Counted from the stretch's first letter, positions 46,013 to 57,987 are shown. The stretch is DNA of 64,000 nucleotides from Brachycybe producta (GCA_036925085.1 JAUPFP010000014.1:3041501-3105500); one strand, 5' to 3'. Numbers and translations: made by a program. The notes: generated by a model not told the origin, from the sequence alone.

Positions 46013-46580
46013 CAAAATAAACTTCTTTTATAGACAAAAATAAAGAAGATATCGTGTTTGCTTAAAATTATTTTATTTTTACCAAAATTTGACACAAAAA
46101 CGTTTATTTTGAACAATATATCAACGTAAAAATACTTTTACCTGATTGAGCTACCCTTCTAGTTTCTAAAACACTTTCAAACTTCACTTCGTTTTCACAC
46201 CTTAGAATAAAAAATAATTAAAAACTGGCGGCGGCTGTGGTGGCCATATTGAATTTTGTCTGTTTATGTAGTTTTTTTTATATGAACAGCTGATTTTTCA
46301 ACTTTTGATTATTTCTGTTTTTCAGAAGAGCAAAAATAAATAGAAACTAGAAAGTAATTTAGAAACTAGAAGGATAGCTCAATCATTCAATAGTATTTTC
46401 ATGTTTAATATTTTTTAAAATAAACTTTTTAAGTTTATATAGACAAAAACTAAAGATTATGTCTTATCCGACATAAAAAGTTTATTTTGAACGATATCAA
46501 CGTGAAAATACCACTGAATGATTGAGCTATTGTTCTAGTTTCTAATACACTTTTTTCAAACTTCACTTACGTTTTTACAC
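46013..46580. mobile_element. Two ACTAGAAG elements
   Basis: The first (46013-46210) lacks its left arm at the gap and ends TACCCTTCTAGTTTCTAAAA. The second (about 46315-46580) has the left arm GAAACTAGAAGGATAGCTCA and the right arm TTGTTCTAGTTTCTAATAC. GGCGGCTGTGGTGGCCATAT lies between them. Confidence 0.65.
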
Positions 46581-46609
46581 TTTTAAATCACCATAGAATA
46601 AAACATAAT

Positions 46610-46645
46610 TAAAAATGGCGGCGGCGGCCATATTGGAATTCAGCT
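46610..46645. promoter_or_regulatory. YY1-like site in a GGCGGCGGC block
   Basis: AAAATGGCGGCGGCGGCCAT fits the YY1 consensus (AAnATGGCGGC). A diverged relative of the block is 380 bp upstream, so it may be part of a repeat. Function is not shown. Confidence 0.35.
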
Positions 46646-47449
46646 GTTAATGGTGGCAAAAGTAATCGATAATCACAAGGAGGGTCATAATATAAAAGGA
46701 AAAATAATAATCAGTTTTTTTTTAAAAAAAAACCCCATAGTTATTAGGATTGTGTAGTGTAATAAAAGTAATCATTAAAAAATGCTAATTGCATTGCAGT
46801 TAAATTACCTCAGGAACGAAATTAAAAAGATTAGGGGAGGGAGGGGGAGGAAGTGTATTTCTTTAATTACTTTTTATTAGTCAACTCCACAATGGAAGAA
46901 AAAAAAAATTAATAATGATAATTATTTTAGAAGACCAAAGTCACCTTTGGTCTTTATCAAAATTGCCACTAGATGGCGCAGTAGCACTGCTATTTAAATG
47001 TGAAAAACTGACACCAGGAGAAGCTTCATTATAGAAGATAATAATAAATGAAAAATATGACAATCTTAGGCCTATCTATCAATTTATGACATTATGATGT
47101 ACATGCAGTCATAAGTATATGATACATATATGACAGTAATTGTCGTATTTGTGTTTTGTGACTGTCACAAGATTGTGAGCTAGATTATTTCAAATTTATC
47201 ATATGATAATGACTTCTTTTCAACCTTAGAAACTTTGGTTAATATTAAACATTACAAAAAAAAATGTTGAGTAGAAAATTCAAAATTTGTTAGAAACTAG
47301 ACTAGTAAGGAGATGAGATGAATGTATTTTTATTTTCTAAACTTGGCTAAAACGTTTATTTTGAAAGATATAATAATCGTGAATTCTGAAGATTGAAGTC
47401 GAAGTTCCAAGTGTTAAGTTTCCATCTTTTTATTACACCCTTGATAGAT
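46646..47449. other. Intergenic stretch with a strong CTCF-like site
   Basis: GCCACTAGATGGCGCAGTAG at about 46965-46984 matches the CTCF core at every consensus position. An ACTAGAAG fragment lies at about 47285-47370. The remainder is AT-rich without an exon. Confidence 0.55.
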
Positions 47450-47454
47450 ACAAG

Positions 47455-47619
47455 ATGGCGGCGACCTTAACCAAACCAGCAAATGAAAAGTTTACTGAAA
47501 CCTACCACCAGAGGCGTGCTGATCAAAGGGCAGCTCGGGCAACAGCCAGAAGGGCCTTTTATTCAATTTGGGCTGGTTGTTCTTTTTTTCAAAAAAAATA
47601 TTGCCAATCTAGTATATAA
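47455..47619 (+). CDS. Short ORF with YY1-type start context (doubtful)
   Basis: 54 codons, beginning MAATLTKPANEKFTETYHQR, with its ATG inside CAAGATGGCGGCGACC, an arrangement seen at starts of some animal genes. From about 47509 the DNA (CAGAGGCGTGCTGATCAAAG, GGCAACAGCCAGAAGGGCC) looks like the end of a hAT-type element, so the frame may be chance. I cannot assign a function. Confidence 0.2.
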   Translation: MAATLTKPANEKFTETYHQRRADQRAARATARRAFYSIWAGCSFFQKKYCQSSI

Positions 47620-48805
47620 AAAATGCCAGGTCCAATTTTCTCCAGCATGTCTCTGCCTACCACTAGATGGCGCGTATAAACCAAAACCTGGATTTTATTT
47701 TAGATAATAATAAAAGACTATCCAATTGTAGAGTTGAAGCTTGAAATTGGTATTTCAAGAGACACTAGAAGAAGAAGAAGAAGAAGACTAGAAGAAGCGC
47801 CAACCAAAAACTGTTTATCAGGCCCCACCCTCTCTTTCCCCTCTTAACAGACACCTCCCACCCACCCCTCTAACCACCGAATTGATGTTGAAGAGTGTTA
47901 ATTTTATTGGCTAAATCACATCTTCTTATAACGACCAATATGTTCGTAACCTAATTGCCATTAGTGTAAACAGGGGTACCTCCTCTCCTCAGCAACCACC
48001 GATAAAGAAATCCCTCCTTCCCCCACCCCCCCTCTTTAATGGGGTACTTTTCACGGACGGAAATCTTCTTTCTATATCCTCAATGTATTTGTAGAGAGAA
48101 GGGGGGGGGGGGGGGTTTGATGGGAATGAAGGTGGGGAAAGAAGGAGGTTGGGGGAGGGGAAAAGTGTCCCTATCTCTTTTCTTCTACTGACTGACCAGT
48201 AAAAATAACGGTAATAGATATATCTAAAAAAGGAGGAGGAGGAGGAGGAGGAATGACTTTGGTCAAAGAAGAGATTCCACAGTGTGATGTCCAGAGATAA
48301 GACAATAATAATGATAATAATAATAATATCACAAGGGGACTGAGAAAAAATGTTTTAAGTGATATATCTAAAAAGATTGTTTCATAATAACAAGTTTCGA
48401 AATAGCAGCTGTTTTGAAAACAATAGAAAAACCGCCAACAAAGTAACAAAAAACTAGAAGATCCAATCATAACACTGTCATTATCTCATTATGAGATAGT
48501 TTGAATCACAGCCAAAGCTCCTCCCCCCCCTCCTCCAAAAAAAAAACCCCTCTCTTCCCTCCCCTTATGCGTGGGCTTCCTTTTTCGAACCACTCTTTTC
48601 TACACAGATGGACATTTGAGAGTCCATCACGTGGTCACTCTGGGGTGAATGTGGTTCAGGAACGGACCACAGAGCTCCTTATAAACTACTTTTGAACACT
48701 CGGAGTACTTTGAAAAAACTTTGAAAAAAAAAAACTTAAGTTGAAGTGCTAAAGTCCCCCCACCCCCCCCCAAAAAAAAAGTGTTAAGAATTTTCATTAG
48801 GAATG
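47620..48805. other. Intergenic stretch
   Basis: CTACCACTAGATGGCGCGTA (perfect CTCF-like core) at about 47658-47677, (AAG)n at 47768-47787, poly-G run at about 48102-48115, (GGA)n at about 48230-48252, (AAT)n at about 48305-48330. No exon was recognised. Confidence 0.55.
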
Positions 48806-49232
48806 ATGTGCCATTCGAATCATCGAATCTTGAAAAATATTCGAGATTCGAAAACGCGAATCTTCACGCTTTTTTCGTCTTTTTCGAATCCTCGAATCCT
48901 AACCTTAAAAAAGAAACTTAAAAAAGTTTGGTTAAAATTAGTTTTAACTCCATTGACGTCCAATAAAACCGCTCACTAACAAAAAAAAAACCGGCGATTG
49001 TTTGCAACACGGATCACCAATGAGCCACCTTGTGGCCCTGACCCTGAGTGAAGCCACACTTGTGTTGTTTTATTATTAATAATTTAAATATTAGTATTAT
49101 TCATTTATTTGTTATCTTCTTAATGAATAATAATATAGGATTCTTATATGAAGGATTCGAGAGATTCGAGAACGGATTCAGATTCGAGAACGGATTCGGA
49201 TTCGAGAAAAATTTTCGGATTCATCCCAACTA
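48806..49232 (-). mobile_element. hAT-like GATTCGAA element, copy 3
   Basis: Reverse-orientation copy with GTGCCATTCGAATCATCGAA at the left and GGATTCATCCCAACTAG at the right. The conserved middle ACCGGCGATTGTTTGCAAC and TGGATCACC-like region is present. Confidence 0.65.
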
Positions 49233-49472
49233 GAATATTCATAAATAGTTAAAAAAAAAAAACTGTCAATTCAAATGAAATGGACAACAAATTAATGAAT
49301 AGATGTATTTAAAAACAGAAGAGAGAAAAAGTCAATTATCGATTGGTTTTAAAAGAAGGCGGAGTTAAATTAGGTTAGGGCTAAGAAGAGGGGAGGGGAG
49401 GCTTCGAAAGTGGGCGGAGGAAAAAAAAAACACTCAAATTAAAAAAGCTCAATTTAATTAAATTAAGCGATT

Positions 49473-49504
<32 letters not shown>

Positions 49505-49999
49505 CTTCAAATACAATTTAGGATTAACAATAGAGAACAGAGCGACCCCTAGCGGCAAAATTAGACAAACCTTCTATTAATGAGACCCACAAAAATTACT
49601 TTTTTTTCTTGGAAATAAATCAGAATTATTTAATTTAAAAAATCTCAATTATTTTATGTATTTAATTAAAAATAATGTTAGATTAAATTAAATGTTTTTA
49701 TTTTAAAATTGTAATTAAAAGCATTTTTTTTTAAAAAAAAATTGTGTAAATTTAATTAATTAATATTTTTGAAATAAGAAATTTAAACTAAAACAAATTA
49801 GAAATGAGTAACTTTTTATCTAAATAATTTTTAATTAAAAAACCTCACGTGATTTAACTCATTAATAACCACTAAATCTGCTTTGTAATAACAACCAAAA
49901 CGCTTACAGCGCCATCAAGTTATAAACAAGCTTACTAAGAGACCGAAATTACAAGAAAGAAATTTTAGCATTTTAACTTGAACCTTCTCTAACCAGGGT
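49233..49999. other. AT-rich intergenic stretch
   Basis: (GA)n at about 49477-49504; AGCGACCCCTAGCGGC at about 49549 and CAGCGCCATCAAGTT at about 49908 are distant CTCF-like strings. The rest is A/T-rich with no exon. Confidence 0.5.
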
Positions 50000-50395
50000 T
50001 CCATCAACACGGGTAGAACCGAACCATTTCTATTCGGTTCAGAACCGGTTTAATCGGTTCCCGAATTTTTTTTTGGAAACCGATTCTCATCCGTTCGTAG
50101 ATCTTGACGAACCGGTTCCCTAATATGCATTAGCAGATTTCCGCAGCATATTAGTTAGAAGTAGCAAAAGTTAGAGCCAAATCGAATCTAATCGGTTCGG
50201 AACCAGTTTAAACAGTTCGTGATTTTTTTGGTAACCGATTCTAATCAGTTCGTAGATCTTGATGAACCGGTTCCCTAATATGCAATAATAGATTTTTGCA
50301 GCACATTAGTTAGAGGTGCCAAAAAAATGTACTCGGTTCGGAACCCCAATTCTTATCAGTTCCAATAATTGGCGAACCGGTGACCATCCCTAAAT
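50000..50395. mobile_element. GAACCGGTTC element with 155-bp internal duplication
   Basis: GTTCGTAGATCTTGA(C/T)GAACCGG recurs at about 50094 and 50249. Both are preceded by AAACCGATTCT or TAACCGATTCT and followed by TCCCTAATATGCA and GCA(T/C)ATTAGTTAGA. The right end GGTGACCATCCCTA resembles the hAT-type TAGGGATG terminus. Related motifs are in DHX9 intron 17. Confidence 0.6.
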
Positions 50396-50804
50396 ACAAT
50401 CCAACAGGATTTATTCTATGTTAGAACCTTTGTTCAGAGAGTTCAAGTAAAAAAATTGTCTTCTTGTATTTGGACCTCAAGTTTCCAAAACCAGAACCGC
50501 GTCTCAACCCTTTTTTTTTTCTAGTCAGTATCTTGTTTTGCAATTAGCACAGTTGCATTACAATGAATTTCGTGCGGAGGGAGGGAGGGTTTTATGGAGG
50601 ATTGTGGGTGTTTAAGGGACAGTTTCTGCTTGTCTTTACCCTCAAGTGTTTGTTGCCCCCCACCCTTTTAGCCTCCTATAACAAAGTATCTCAATTTTGA
50701 AATGAGGTGGAGGAGGAGGAGGATTGGAGGGGAGAATATTGCAAAAAGCCTTGCGGGGATTCTCTCGCTTAAATTTATCACGTCTTGTAATATATGATTA
50801 TTGT

Positions 50805-50851
<47 letters not shown>

Positions 50852-51664
50852 CGGGGGCACTTCTAATTAAACCAAGCTCGGAATTTAATCCCGTTTTGAT
50901 GAAATCTGCTAATGGAACAGCAACACACATAACACAAAAAAATATTGTAGTTGGCGGCGGCGGCGGCTGAGATCTCTTATTTTTTCTTTCTCTCTATCTT
51001 TTTCCCTATCTCTCTCTATATATATCTGTCTTTCATTCATTCAAAAAAGGTTTCCACCCCCAATTTTCCCAATAGATATCAGCTTTTTATCAAATCTTTA
51101 ATAGAAGAGAAGGGGAGGGAGGGTGGAAATTGATTGTCTATTGTGCAAAGCAATGGACAACCACCACCCTCAACGCCACCTATACATCACAATTACAACC
51201 TCTCTTTTCTTGCGAATTTCATCTCGCTCTCTCTCTCACACAAAAAAGTGCTTTTATAACATTCAAATATAATAATATGATAAATTGCAACAACTTATAT
51301 ATAAATAAAGCAACAGCTGCTGTTGTTGTATTTCTGTTATTTTACAAAATATCGTTTGTGCAATTATCTGAATCTGGCAACACTGTGTCCAACTCTTGAT
51401 ATTACATAGCTGACAACACTGTCGAGCTAGAAAAGCTAGTGTTGCCAGATACTCATTATTGACTTAAAATGCATTGATTTTTTTCTTTAAACTTTTCAAA
51501 GTTTTTCAATTTGAAATTACTCGGAAATTGTTTTTATTATTAAACGCTTTTATTTAACTTCATAATTTGTTTGTTTGTCCACCATATGTTTGTCCACATA
51601 TTTGAAAATATAATCCACACTGCACGGGGTTTGAAACCCTCGACCAACATTACCTTTCGTTGAG
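50396..51664. other. Intergenic stretch
   Basis: A CTATGTTAGAACC-family fragment at about 50414-50445, (CT)n at 50808-50848, GGCGGCGGCGGCTG at about 50954, and an inverted pair ATCTGGCAACACTG / CTAGTGTTGCCAGAT at 51370-51453. No exon was recognised. Confidence 0.55.
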
Positions 51665-51869
51665 ATAGGCAGTTAGAAATCGGGACGAACTTCAGTTGGC
51701 TCCGCCCTTTTTATGACTAGCAATTTCTAATTGGTTGGTTATGTAGTCTGTCGTCACATGCTCTCCGCCCTTTTCAATGTCGAACCACACAACAAACCAA
51801 TTAGAAGTTGCCGTTCGTCATAACAAGGGCGGAGTCAACTGAAGTTCGTCCCGATTTCTAATTGCCTGT
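51665..51869. mobile_element. Mutator-like MITE type A
   Basis: ATAGGCAGTTAGAAATCGGG at the left and GATTTCTAATTGCCTGT at the right. Flanking GTTGAG strings on both sides are suggestive but not an exact 9-bp duplication. Confidence 0.72.
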
Positions 51870-53425
51870 TTGGTGTTGAGTTGCATTGAATTGCAATTGA
51901 AAAATTAATTGTAGAAATCATGTTGTAAATGCAATTTGAAAATTACATTCATTTGATTTAACTATAATTATTAATTAATAAATTTCAATCCATAATCTGC
52001 ATTTTTTTCGTGCTGAAACGAATTTCGTGTTAAAAGAAATCTTATGCTAATCTTAAGAACCAGATCAAAAAAATATTTTAAAATAATTTTAATTAAAAAT
52101 TAAAACACTTAAGTTAATTACATTTTTAAAAAACAAACAATTTTCTGTGTATTTTTTTTTTATTCTCGCTTTGTATCTGACAACACTGAAGTGAATCTCA
52201 TCACTATCTTTTCCCTATTGAATCTAACAACACTGCAATTTCTCTGACACTCTTTCTCTCTTAAGAAGATTAGCGGCTAATTTGAACACGATGGCTATTA
52301 TTGAATGAGATGTCAATCAAACTCATTCCTCATGATATTAAATTGGAGAGGGAGAAAAAGGTTGGGAGGAGAGTGAGGGCGGGGGGGGGGGGGGGGAATA
52401 GGGGTGGAAGGAGGGGAGGGGAGAACTGAAATTGAAATGAAAGGAGTAAAAAAGGGAGACAAACGACACGCATGCGCATACCGTTTTTCATTTTCTCTTT
52501 CAAATATAAAAAAGGGGGAGGGGATAAGATTTTTCATTCATTTGGTGCAATTTTTCGCACCTGTAAAAAATGAAGGGGTGGAGGAGGAGGTGGTGGTGGT
52601 GATACAAAACAATATTAGGAGTGGGGTGGGGTGGGTGGTTATGTATATACTAACTGTCATACTTGTATATATATAATCATAGAGATGCACGCAAAAGATA
52701 AAGAAAAACACGCACACAAGTAAAATATGAAAGATGACAAGAATTTTTGTCATTTGTGTGTCTTATTAAAATCCACCCTCTTTACTCCCAACCCCACCTT
52801 GTATTACACTTCAACCTCCCTCCCCCCTTCTTATACCTTATTCCCAAATTTCCAAATTAAAATATCTTCTAAAATAAAAAAAGAGACACACCATGGAAGC
52901 AAAAGATAATTAAAGTTCATTCTGGAACAATCTCTTTCATTTCTTTCTCTCTCTCTCTCTCTCTCTCTCTTTCTGAGAAAGAGACGAAAGAGAAGAGATG
53001 ATCTTAATGAAGTTATGACAGCAACTTCAATTACAAATTGGATAATTAATAGAAGAAATCGACAAAAGATGAAAAAAGGGGGGTTTTCAGAAAAAAGAAA
53101 AAAAAAATCAAGGGTGGGATGGAGGTGAGATTAAAACAAAATGGCTGTCAATTCCAAAGATAAAACTTCATCTTTTTAAAGTAGTTTCAAAGGCCTTGTT
53201 TCCACCGAGAAGAAAAAATTTGAACTTTTTGTGAAAATTTCAACTGGTAAAAAAAAAAAAAAATAGAAGAAACGTGGCGGCCCCCCTTCCGCCTATTCAA
53301 TATCATAAGCGGGAGACACGTTTATTTTATTTTTTTACGAGTTGAAATTTTCACAAAAAAGTTCAAATTTTTACCTCAATGGAAACAAGGCTTTAAAGTA
53401 TAAATGGAGCTCCCTTTGTTCCTTA
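51870..53425. other. Intergenic stretch
   Basis: A G-run at about 52380-52396, GGAGGAGGTGGTGGTGGTG at about 52582, (CT)n at about 52948-52970. An inverted pair around 53195-53395 (AGGCCTTGTTTCCACCGAG / CAATGGAAACAAGGCTTTA, with AAATTTGAACTTTTTGTGAA mirrored) is probably a further foldback. No exon was recognised. Confidence 0.55.
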
Positions 53426-53970
53426 TACCTTAGTACACACACGAGTTAAATGAATTCAAATTAAAGTGTGTTTAGGTGACTTATACGGAATCCAGTTAAG
53501 GACACATTAACACCAAATATTAATATTTTAAATTGAAATACTAAACGTCAATATTTTGCCAATAGTTTATATATTTTATATTTAAGTATTAACTCAATAT
53601 TTTCAGATTAATTAACTGAATAAATTGAATTCGACATGTTGTTTTGTGTGTACTAGGTATAATACCTAGTGTAAATGCATTTAAATAATAAACGTGTTCT
53701 ACGGAGCCCTGTGAAGGGCAAATAAACAATAGGTCGAATTCAATTTATTCAGTTAATAATCTGAAAAATATTGAGTTAATACTTAAATATAATTATATAA
53801 ACTATTGACATTAAAATATTGATTTAGTATTTCAATTTAAAATATTAATAATTAAAGTCAATTTTTATTTGGTGTTCATGTCCTTAACTGGATTCCGTAT
53901 AATTCACCTAAACACATTTAATTTGAATTCATTTAACTCATGTGTGTGTGTACACAGTATTATTATACGG
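53426..53970. mobile_element. ~540-bp AT-rich foldback element
   Basis: Left arm TACACACACGAGTTAAATGA ... GGAATCCAGTTAAGGACA ... AACTGAATAAATTGAATTCG; right arm CGAATTCAATTTATTCAGTT ... TGTCCTTAACTGGATTCC ... TCATTTAACTCATGTGTGTG. The loop (about 53645-53730) carries TTCTACGGAGCCCTGTGAAG. A diverged partial copy is at 56886-57193. Confidence 0.8.
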
Positions 53971-53984
53971 GAGAGAGTGCAAAA

Positions 53985-54080
53985 TCTTAAGAAACTAGAA
54001 ATACCCTTCTAGTTTTTAAGACATTTTCAATTTCTGCTTAGTTGTGGTTTCTCTTCTGAAACGCAGAATAGAAGTAAGAG
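53985..54080. mobile_element. ACTAGAAG element, collapsed
   Basis: AAGAAACTAGAA is followed almost at once by TACCCTTCTAGTTTTTAAGA and the outer arm GTTTCTCTTCTGAAACGCAG; the centre is deleted. Confidence 0.55.
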
Positions 54081-54930
54081 TTCGGAAATCAGCTTTTCAC
54101 AAGAAAACATCTTAACCCCATTTAATATTTAAAGTGGTTTAAATATGAAACCGGATCTCCATAATCATATCAAAGTAGTTGTAAATTATTTTTTTTATAA
54201 AATTCCAAAAAAAAAAAAAGTGTTTAAAACAACAATTTCGGATAAAACCACAAAAACGAAGTTTGAGGGGAGGGGGTAGGGAGGGAGCCAGAAATTCCTA
54301 CCTAACACCCCACCCTCTCAACCCACGCACCCACATAAAACAATGATTTATCTACTATTTCTTTCCATTTCCGTTGAGAAAGAACAAAAGCACCAGAAAA
54401 GAGAGAAAAAAAAATAACACACAGCCCAATTATAGTTCAATGACCAAAAAAAAAACCTTTATTTTCTCTCTAAAAGTAAGCAATTTGCGCCCACTTTACT
54501 AATGGACACCAGAGGGCGTTCCTGTTTGCGATAAAAAGAGCGCGGGAAAGATGTGAATATTGTCCTCCTCCTCCTCCTCCTCTTTATCCTCCTCCCCCTG
54601 GTGTCGATCGATGATAATTATGCTCATATCCTAGAGTGGGGGTAAAGGGGGAGGGGGGCAATGATGACGTCATGGGGTGGGTTTACTTTTCTTGATGAAA
54701 GCAATCGAATAAAAAGCAAAAAGGGATTTTGTAGGGGGAAGAAGGGAGGAGGAGGAGGAGGAGGAGGAGAGCAAAAAGAGAAACCAAATTGGATTTCTTT
54801 TTGGAGCCATCAAGTAAGTAGCTGAAAAAGAGACCCAGAATAATAGCTAGAGCTAAATGAGAGCTGATTGGAGTACTCTTTGTTTGCTCTGTGGATTCAT
54901 CTCTCTCTCTCTCTCTCTCGCCTTGCAAAT
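54081..54930. other. Intergenic stretch
   Basis: G-rich tract at about 54265, (TCC)n at 54564-54583, (GGA)n at 54749-54768, (CT)n at 54900-54919. ACACCAGAGGGCGTTCC near 54507 is a weak CTCF-like string. No exon was recognised. Confidence 0.55.
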
Positions 54931-55515
54931 AGAAAATGAAGACATTCTTGTCTTGCAGACTTCACTAAGACAGTAACTGCGCCCAATATTTCCATTGTTA
55001 CACTTCCAGTTCACTTGCAATGAATTATTGACATTGCATGAGTTGGTCTAACTTTTAAGGCGTGCATTGCTGCATCCTGGAAATGAAGACATTCTTGTCT
55101 TGCAGACTTCACTGAGACAGTACTTGCACTGAATATTTCCATTGCCGTATTTCCAGTTTACTTGCAATGAATTATTGACATTGCATCAGGGCCGGATTAA
55201 GACGAAATTAGGCCTGATGCAGCAGTGCAAGAATCCGCAAGATATTGAAAAAAAACGCAGTTAAATTACTAAGTAAACTGTTTAACGTCGTCGTCTGTTT
55301 TCATCTGGGCCTATTTCAGGAATCGGCCTAATGCTGCAGCATCAATAGCACCCACCTTAATCCGGCACTGCATTGCATGAATTGGTCGAACTTTTGAGGT
55401 GTGCGCATTGCAAACAGGAAATGAAGACATTCTTGTCTTGCAGATAATACTGAGAAAGTAATTGCACCCAATATTTCCATTGCTGCTCTTCTAGTTAAAC
55501 GTGTAACACACCAAT
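54931..55515. repeat. ~147-bp tandem repeat, three copies, one split by a hAT MITE
   Basis: GAAATGAAGACATTCTTGTC, continuing TTGCAGACTTCACTGAGACAG, ATATTTCCATTG and ATTGACATTGCAT, starts near 54932, 55080 and 55418. Removing the hAT insertion restores an even 146-148 bp spacing. Confidence 0.82.
55187..55370. mobile_element. 184-bp hAT MITE with exact 8-bp duplication
   Basis: CAGGGCCGGATTAAGACG at the left and CACCTTAATCCGGCACTG at the right are typical hAT termini. The flanks CATTGCAT (55179-55186 and 55371-55378) are an exact 8-bp target duplication. Confidence 0.9.
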
Positions 55516-56561
55516 AACGATCATTCTGAATCAGCCTAACTTTTCATATGACAAATAAATTTAGGTGATTGAAGAACCACCCCTTCTAGTTTTTTAAAAA
55601 AAAATTCAGATTTTTCTTGATTTTGCTCCTGAAAGACAAAATAACTAAGGAATTTGAGAGATCGCCATGAAGTACTTCTCAATTTTCTATGTTATCAAAT
55701 AGAACCCGATGTAAAGTATTGTTCAATATGAAAATATATGACAAGTTCACACATCGTGTGGAACCGGGACCTTATAATTTTGTGATATTATGAGAGTATA
55801 CAGGGCCTACATCTGGTACCGATGTGGACCAATGGAATGTCCATTTACACGTGTAACATAACACACATAAAATGGTATCCTAATCACAGGGCTCACACCC
55901 TCACCTTTTTTTTATGCTCTTTTCTTTCTCGTTCCAAAATGTAATCCATTTTTAGAAATAGAAAATAGTGGCGCCACACACACAAAAAAAACCTCTTGTA
56001 ATTCTCTTATAGAAATTTATCATACACAAGAGATTGTACAGGGGAAGAGGGGGGCGCCCCAAAAGTAGGGAGGGAGGGGGAGACAAAAAAAATCCCAACA
56101 CAAAAGCTGAGAAAAGATAGATCAGTAACAGCAATCTTTTTCTCTCTTTCTGGACACACATGGGCCAAAAAGGGAGGTTTTGACGAAAGAGAGAAAATGG
56201 ACAATGGTCATTGTACTATCAGTTGTGTACAATAATAACTTCCCACTTAATTACCAAAAACGTGTGGGCCATTTTGTGTGGATAAGCATCTATTTTTTTT
56301 TTGGACCTCACTTTTGTACTTGGAAGCAGCAGCCAAAAACATATAGAATTTGCTCAACTCTTATCACTTAAGCACTTTTTTTCTCTCCCATTTTTACCAA
56401 ATGGGAATAAGGGGAGGAGGAGGAGGGCCCCATGACCAATTTTTGATTGAAGTTGGTAGGGAGGCCCCATTCGACCAATCAATACTTCCATCTTTGTATA
56501 TTGGGTGGGCATTGTAGCCAGAGCTATTGACTCCTATGTATTGATAGGAAGAGACTGTAAT
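55516..56561. other. Intergenic stretch
   Basis: An ACTAGAAG right-half fragment at about 55555-55660 (ACCCCTTCTAGTTTTTTAA ... TTTGCTCCTGAAAGACA). The remainder has GAGGAGGAGG at about 56413 and no recognisable exon. Confidence 0.5.
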
Positions 56562-57470
56562 GTGCTTGTTTTCACTACAGAAATTAACTGTAGTTACATA
56601 AATACAGTTATAGTTAACTACAGACAAGCTACATGTAGAAGTGGGTACTTTCTGCGTAATTCAATTTTGTTTTAAAAACACTTTTACCTGTTGTTAAATC
56701 TTAAAACTATTACCCATCCTGGACTGGCAACTTCCTATCTTCTAAATGTTAAGACATTGCATAACTGCTCTAAGGCGGAAATGCTGACGAAAGCGAAGCC
56801 AACGCCGTCTGGTGGTATTATCTGTATGTAAAATCTTAGCCAAAGTCTCGTTTTGGGAGTTACCAATCCAGGAAGATAATAGTCTTATACCTAGTACACA
56901 CACACACACACCTGATAATTTAAATGCATATAAATAATAAAAGTGTTCTACAGAGCCCTGTGAAGGACAAACAAACAATATGTCGTCGTATTCAATTTAT
57001 TCAGTTAATAATCTGGAAATATTGAGTTAATACTTAAATATAATAAATTGATTTAGTATTTCAATTTAAAATATTAGTAATAAAGTGAATTTTTATTTGG
57101 GTTCATGTGTCCTTAACTGGATTCCGTATAATTCACCTATAAACACATTTAATTTGAATTCATTTAACTCGTGTGTGTGTACAAGGTATAAGGTTAAATG
57201 ATTTTATGGCACTTCCTGTTAAGCAGTTGTGCATATTTTATGAAATTTTCATTCCTTCTTTTCACAGTCAAAAATTTGAGTGCGTTCTCACTATCCGCCA
57301 TCTTGTTTGCTTAGGCTAACTACAGGAAGTGTCATATTTAAGGATTAACTACATTGTGTCAATGCAGTTAAGTTTTGACTCCATTATTCAGAAATTTAAC
57401 CATGGAAAAATTAACTATGGTTAACTTTTTAACTGCAGTTAATTTATTTTTGGTAGTGAAAACAGGGTAT
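56562..57470. mobile_element. TIR element containing a nested foldback
   Basis: TTGTTTTCACTACAGAAATTAACTG at the left (56567) is mirrored by CAGTTAATTTATTTTTGGTA, then GTGAAAACA at the right. Inner arms include AACTGTAGTTA and TAACTGCAGTTAA. At 56886-57193 it contains a second copy of the 53.4-kb foldback (right arm mostly intact, core CTACAGAGCCCTGTGAAGG). Confidence 0.55.
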
Positions 57471-57472
57471 AA

Positions 57473-57476
<4 letters not shown>

Positions 57477-57531
<55 letters not shown>
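57477..57531. repeat. Poly-G run of about 55
   Basis: An uninterrupted G run, followed 158 bp later by a C run of about 26 (57689-57714). Lengths in such runs are unreliable in assemblies. Confidence 0.9.
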
Positions 57532-57532
<1 letters not shown>

Positions 57533-57987
57533 AAAGGGGATGGTTTTTGAATAATAAGTGTCACTTCTAGTATTTTCTAACCCCTTATTTGATTATATAA
57601 CCCTTTCTCCTCCCCCTTTTTATTTCAAAAAATACAATCTTATTAGAGATTGTTACAATTTAGACTTTTTCTTCTGAGGTTCACCTCACCCCCCCCCCCC
57701 CCCCCCCCCCCCCCATTTTTCTCATATAATATTTCCCATCATTCATAATTACATCATTTATTTATCTCTCCCCACGTAATCCCCCTCCCCTTCTTGTGTA
57801 ATCTCAATACACAATTCTCTAAAGGACCTTTCCCCCCTCCCCTCCCCTCCACACACATTTACCCCCACCCCCCATCTCTCTCCTCAATGGGGGAAATAAA
57901 ATCTCATTTATCTAATGTAAGAAAAAAAAAAACAGGGCCCCCTCATATGACGTCACAAACAACAACAAAAAATGGCCACTCATGTGA
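57532..57987. other. Intergenic stretch with poly-C
   Basis: C26 at 57689-57714 and C/T-rich sequence at about 57775-57885. No exon. Confidence 0.55.
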
